Assembly (NCBI RefSeq): GCF_014385435.1
Contig: NZ_JACSUD010000005.1
Coordinates: 1 to 64,000, forward strand
Origin: Alloprevotella sp. Lung230
Lineage (GTDB): Bacteria; Bacteroidota; Bacteroidia; Bacteroidales; Bacteroidaceae
Reading direction: 5' to 3'
DNA length: 64,000 bases
Shown: piece after piece, positions 61,212-64,000 of the stretch
Layout: every line of letters starts with the position of its first letter
How positions within the stretch are numbered: position 1 is the first letter of the stretch
The notes under the pieces: model-generated
The model's input: the letters and a program-made list of their open reading frames with translations, nothing else
Database searches by the model: none
What the model was told of the DNA's origin: nothing
Position numbers and translations under genes: made by a program

Positions 61212-62159
61212 TTAGTTTACATTCACATCCCGCACCTGGACTTGGTTGCGAGGAAGGAGTTGTGAGGAGTTGCAGATGACGCGCTGTCCGACGTTGTCTT
61301 TCAAGAAGAAATAAAAAGAACGCAAAGTGCTGCGCGAACGTGGATCGGTCACAATGGCCCACACGGAGCGAATGAGAGGATATTCCCCTGTTGCGATGTA
61401 GTATTGGTAGGGACGTTGCCAATCGGCCGCTTTTTTGCCCACTTTTCCCACCAACATCACATTGACATCCAAGTTGCGAAACGAGGCCATCGCAGCGGTA
61501 TCACCTTTGCACACACGCAACCAGTCGGTCGATACCACGCCGATGACATCGGGATTGCTCTTGACCATGTCGAGGACAGCACGATTGCTGCCTTGAGCAT
61601 AAATCTTGCCTTTCAGAGGACGTCCGTTGTTGAGCGAATCCTTCATGTAGCGTACTGTGCTTGAACCTGATGCGTCAAACACCACGGAAATGTCGCCATG
61701 TTTGGATCCCATCTCCAGCTGTTCCCATCGCGTCAGTTTCCCCATCATAATGTCACGAAGTTCTTGCACGTTGATGGCGGTGTCGGGATTGGACTTGTTG
61801 ACAATGAGAGCGAAGGCGTCGTAAGCAATGCGGCTTTGCAAAAGCGGAAGGTTGTGACTTTCCACCAACATCTTTTCTTTTTCGAGCAGAGGACGTGTGG
61901 CAATGGCGAAACGAACACTATCTTTGAGCAACAGGCGAATGGCTGAATCTTCGCTGCAAAAGAGCGGTTTCATAGTGGCCTCGGGAGTGCGAAGGGCAAA
62001 CAAGTCGGAGAGTTCGCTCACGATGGGCTCAAAACTCACATCACCCGCAAAGGCTACATCATCCTCGTGGAGGTAGGCATTCGCACGCTTCGGGTTCGAA
62101 CTGCAAGCGCTCACCAAAAGAAATATGACCACAGAAAGGGGGAAAAGTAAGGACTTCAT
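61212..62159 (-). CDS. PstS-like substrate-binding lipoprotein
   Basis: A 315-residue lipoprotein (lipobox LLVSAC, Cys19) of the PBP-like superfamily. A serine-rich anion-binding segment (FDASGSSTVRYMKDSL) and IGVVSTDWLRV are PstS-like, but the classical GSGTVYPF-type phosphate loop is missing. No pstCAB genes are near. It follows tonB and exbD, an arrangement seen in other Bacteroidales, so it may serve the TonB system or phosphate sensing. The ATG at 62159 begins the signal peptide. Confidence 0.78.
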   Translation of the reverse strand: MKSLLFPLSVVIFLLVSACSSNPKRANAYLHEDDVAFAGDVSFEPIVSELSDLFALRTPEATMKPLFCSEDSAIRLLLKDSVRFAIATRPLLEKEKMLVESHNLPLLQSRIAYDAFALIVNKSNPDTAINVQELRDIMMGKLTRWEQLEMGSKHGDISVVFDASGSSTVRYMKDSLNNGRPLKGKIYAQGSNRAVLDMVKSNPDVIGVVSTDWLRVCKGDTAAMASFRNLDVNVMLVGKVGKKAADWQRPYQYYIATGEYPLIRSVWAIVTDPRSRSTLRSFYFFLKDNVGQRVICNSSQLLPRNQVQVRDVNVN

Positions 62160-62202
62160 AAAAAAGGCAGACAAATAATCAAATAATGGAGTAGAAAACA
62201 AG

Positions 62203-62239
62203 AACCTGCGCCTCGCGACCGAGGCCGGAGACGCAGGTT
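62203..62239 (-). terminator. Hairpin between tonB and the PstS-like gene
   Basis: The arms AACCTGCG (62203-62210) and CGCAGGTT (62232-62239) enclose a second stem CCTCG/CGAGG. On the minus strand CTTGTTTTC follows. It may end or thin tonB transcripts. Confidence 0.65.
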
Positions 62240-62278
62240 GATAAGAGTAATGACGATTAAGTCAATGCGTAAGATGAC

Positions 62279-63130
62279 TTACTGAATGACATAACGTACG
62301 GGAAGTGAGAACCAAACGCGAACAGGCTTACCCTGTTGCTTACCAGGAATGAAGCGAGGGAGCGACTTGATCACACGAACTGCTTCAGCATCGCAGTGAG
62401 ATTCAAGACCTTTTTGAACTTGCACTTCACCAATACGGCCGTCTTCAAGTACCACAAAGCGCAGACGAACTACACCTTGGATTTCTTGCTCTTGAGCAAT
62501 TGCCGGATACTTGATGTGGCTGTTCACATAGTTGAGCAGTGCGGCTTCGCCACCAGGGAAAGAAGGCATTTGCTCTACGATTGTGTAAGTTTTGGTATCT
62601 TCTACAGGAGGAGCAACGGTACTACCACCTGTGCTTTGGTTATCACGAAGGTCGTCAATGTTGATTCCGTTCTTAGAGTCACCGACATAGTCTTGTGAGG
62701 CAATAGAGATATTTGAACGCGAGAGGTCTTCTTGGTTCTTCATCTTCTTGGTCTCATCGACATGGTCTACGATTTCAGGTACGGTGAAAGCAATAGATGC
62801 CTTGACGGCCACCTTTTGCACTTCAGGCTTAGGTTCTTCTTTTTGAACCTCAACCTTCTTTTCTTCCTTCTTAGGTTCGTCCTTCTTGAGCTGCGAGAAT
62901 TCCGTCGTCATCTCTTCCTCACCGGCCATAGATGCCTTGATGGCTTCTGAAGCGGCAACATAAGTAAAGATGAGCGCTGCAATCACAGCAATACCAATCA
63001 GGATGTCAATGATCGCGAAAAGGTGGCGCTTACCGGCTTTGGAACGCAAATCATAAGCTCCATAGCTCTTGTTGCGCCCTTCAAAAACGAGGTCACACCA
63101 TTCGCGCGAAATGATATCTACTTTAGACAT
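62279..63130 (-). CDS. tonB: TonB energy-transducing protein
   Basis: A 283-residue protein with a cytosolic lead (CDLVFEGRNKSYGAYDLR) typical of Bacteroidota TonB, a single membrane helix (about 32-55), a Glu/Lys/Pro-rich periplasmic spacer (about 75-115), and a C-terminal TonB domain (YPAIAQEQEIQGVVRLRFVV to the end). It transfers energy from ExbB/ExbD to outer-membrane receptors such as the one at 42260. Confidence 0.93.
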   Translation of the reverse strand: MSKVDIISREWCDLVFEGRNKSYGAYDLRSKAGKRHLFAIIDILIGIAVIAALIFTYVAASEAIKASMAGEEEMTTEFSQLKKDEPKKEEKKVEVQKEEPKPEVQKVAVKASIAFTVPEIVDHVDETKKMKNQEDLSRSNISIASQDYVGDSKNGINIDDLRDNQSTGGSTVAPPVEDTKTYTIVEQMPSFPGGEAALLNYVNSHIKYPAIAQEQEIQGVVRLRFVVLEDGRIGEVQVQKGLESHCDAEAVRVIKSLPRFIPGKQQGKPVRVWFSLPVRYVIQ

Positions 63131-63151
63131 ATTCGTTGTTTTTACTTATGA

Positions 63152-63781
63152 TTACTTTGCAAGTCCGGCCACCATAGCCTTGTCTTGTTCATTAACTTTA
63201 TCAATCACATACTTGCCGATGTAGCAATTCTGCATCTCGTCAAGCACGTCAATCAGGTTGTTGTAAGTCGACTCGTCCATAGGCTTAATAATGGCCGTCG
63301 GCGTGCCGTCGGCATTCTTAATTTTAGAGAGTCGTTCCTTAAACTCTTGCTTGTTCTTTTCAGCCTTCTGAGCATTGGCGGTATAGCGACCTTCAAACTC
63401 GCGTTTGAGCTTGTCCACTTCGGCCTTTGCCTTTTGGTTTTTGGCCAAGAGGATGGCACGAATACCTTCCTTGCCATAGGTTGTCTCTTTGAGCTGAGCA
63501 TCCGAGGCTTTACCCTCGAAGTAGTAGAGTTTATTGTCCTTGCCGATGATAATCGTGACAGCTTCGTCCGTCTGCACCTGACTCTTGTTCTCCTTCTTGA
63601 TGTCTTCCTTGTCAGAAGGCATTGTGATTTGCATCGTTTGAGGCTTGAGAAGTGTAGTACAGAGCATGAAGAAAGTCACGAGCAACATAATCATGTCCAC
63701 CATAGGGGTGAAGTCGACGCGGGCATTCATCTTCTTTTGCTTGGAATTGCCCTTTCCGCCGCCTGTATCTAATTGTGCCAT
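63152..63781 (-). CDS. exbD: ExbD biopolymer transport protein
   Basis: A 209-residue protein with one membrane helix holding the conserved Asp in DFTPMVDMIMLLVTFFML (about 23-40). It is longer than E. coli ExbD because of a Lys/Glu-rich, probably coiled-coil insertion at about 110-160. It lies 21 bp before tonB and 17 bp after a second exbD. Confidence 0.93.
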   Translation of the reverse strand: MAQLDTGGGKGNSKQKKMNARVDFTPMVDMIMLLVTFFMLCTTLLKPQTMQITMPSDKEDIKKENKSQVQTDEAVTIIIGKDNKLYYFEGKASDAQLKETTYGKEGIRAILLAKNQKAKAEVDKLKREFEGRYTANAQKAEKNKQEFKERLSKIKNADGTPTAIIKPMDESTYNNLIDVLDEMQNCYIGKYVIDKVNEQDKAMVAGLAK

Positions 63782-63798
63782 AACTTTATTCTGTCAGA

Positions 63799-64000
63799 TT
63801 ATTCTCCCTTGAGCGTTGTGATGAGGTTGTAGCGGTTCTCATCAATCTTGCGGAGAGAGTTCATTACTTCTTTGATTGTGCTGTAAGGAGTGGACTTGTC
63901 GGCTTTGATGGCCAGACCCATGTTCTCTCCATTGGCTTTGCGGGCTGCTGAAACCCATTCTTTGAGTTCGTCGTTCACACTGTCGCAAGGAATACCCGCA
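63799..64000 (-). CDS. ExbD biopolymer transport protein, partial (C-terminal end)
   Basis: Only the last 66 codons lie in the window; the gene continues past position 64000. The translation runs GIPCDSVNDELKEWVSAARK to a stop at 63799-63801 and includes LAIKADKSTPYSTIKEVMNS, the ExbD/TolR periplasmic domain. Two exbD genes before tonB are the common Bacteroidota arrangement; exbB should lie just outside. Confidence 0.88.
   Translation of the reverse strand, partial: AGIPCDSVNDELKEWVSAARKANGENMGLAIKADKSTPYSTIKEVMNSLRKIDENRYNLITTLKGE

Overview
The window is a chromosomal segment of a Bacteroidota (order Bacteroidales) bacterium. Three things support this. Promoters have the Bacteroidota form TTTG-N19/20-TAnnTTTG (clear examples before the MORN gene, galM and the tRNA cluster). 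The gene families are typical of the group: a TamL-like lipoprotein, DUF4374-type lipoproteins, DUF5063, DUF4924, DUF2582, a TonB/ExbD/ExbD cluster and an M64 peptidase. Many lipoproteins have Bacteroidota-style signal peptides. G+C looks near 50 percent. I cannot fix the genus; an oral or gut Prevotellaceae/Porphyromonadaceae-like organism would fit.

Layout, left half. 1-383 is non-coding with a 22-nt tandem array. A minus-strand TamL-like outer-membrane assembly lipoprotein (384-2675) is transcribed divergently from a rightward run: TrmH-family RNA methyltransferase, GT2-like protein, M23/LysM endopeptidase, ThiE/TenI-like protein, prs, a class A PBP, kdsB, a MORN-repeat protein, glgB, a membrane protein, a DUF5063 protein, a DEDDy exonuclease with a histone-like tail, and an RlmI-like methyltransferase. 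After a convergent minus-strand BadF/NagK-like kinase come an M64 peptidase, ftsK, a LolA-like carrier and trxB (19.5-24.9 kb). A 1 kb non-coding stretch with a second 22-nt array and a G9 tract precedes a 2288-residue secreted protein built of Ig-like/SprB-like modules and a small secreted partner gene (26-33.6 kb).

Layout, right half. A galactose operon (galM, MFS permease, galK; 34.0-37.7 kb) is followed by a LysE exporter and a DUF4924 gene. From 39.5 kb everything is on the minus strand except three tRNAs. First is a TonB-receptor locus with two DUF4374-type lipoproteins, resembling the Xus xenosiderophore system. Next is a nine-gene run: ABC ATPase, ABC membrane protein, GntR regulator, GIN-domain lipoprotein, MacB-type ATPase, two permeases, adaptor and TolC. 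Then come tRNA-Asp and two tRNA-Arg genes (plus strand). A long minus-strand housekeeping run follows (exbD, exbD, tonB, PstS-like lipoprotein, SUI1, S8 protease, xseA, xseB, trmB, Dabb, mrp, DUF2582); the last exbD is cut by the window end.

The least ordinary features are non-coding. One is a 21-bp-unit palindromic array, present twice between convergent genes, once inside 38-bp perfect inverted arms. Others are two 22-nt arrays, two period-8 arrays around the efflux genes, a pair of MITE-like elements, and an inverted-repeat region beside the tRNAs. Among proteins, the giant secreted protein with its partner, the paired DUF4374 lipoproteins, and the merged ABC/GIN/MacAB-TolC cluster deserve most attention.
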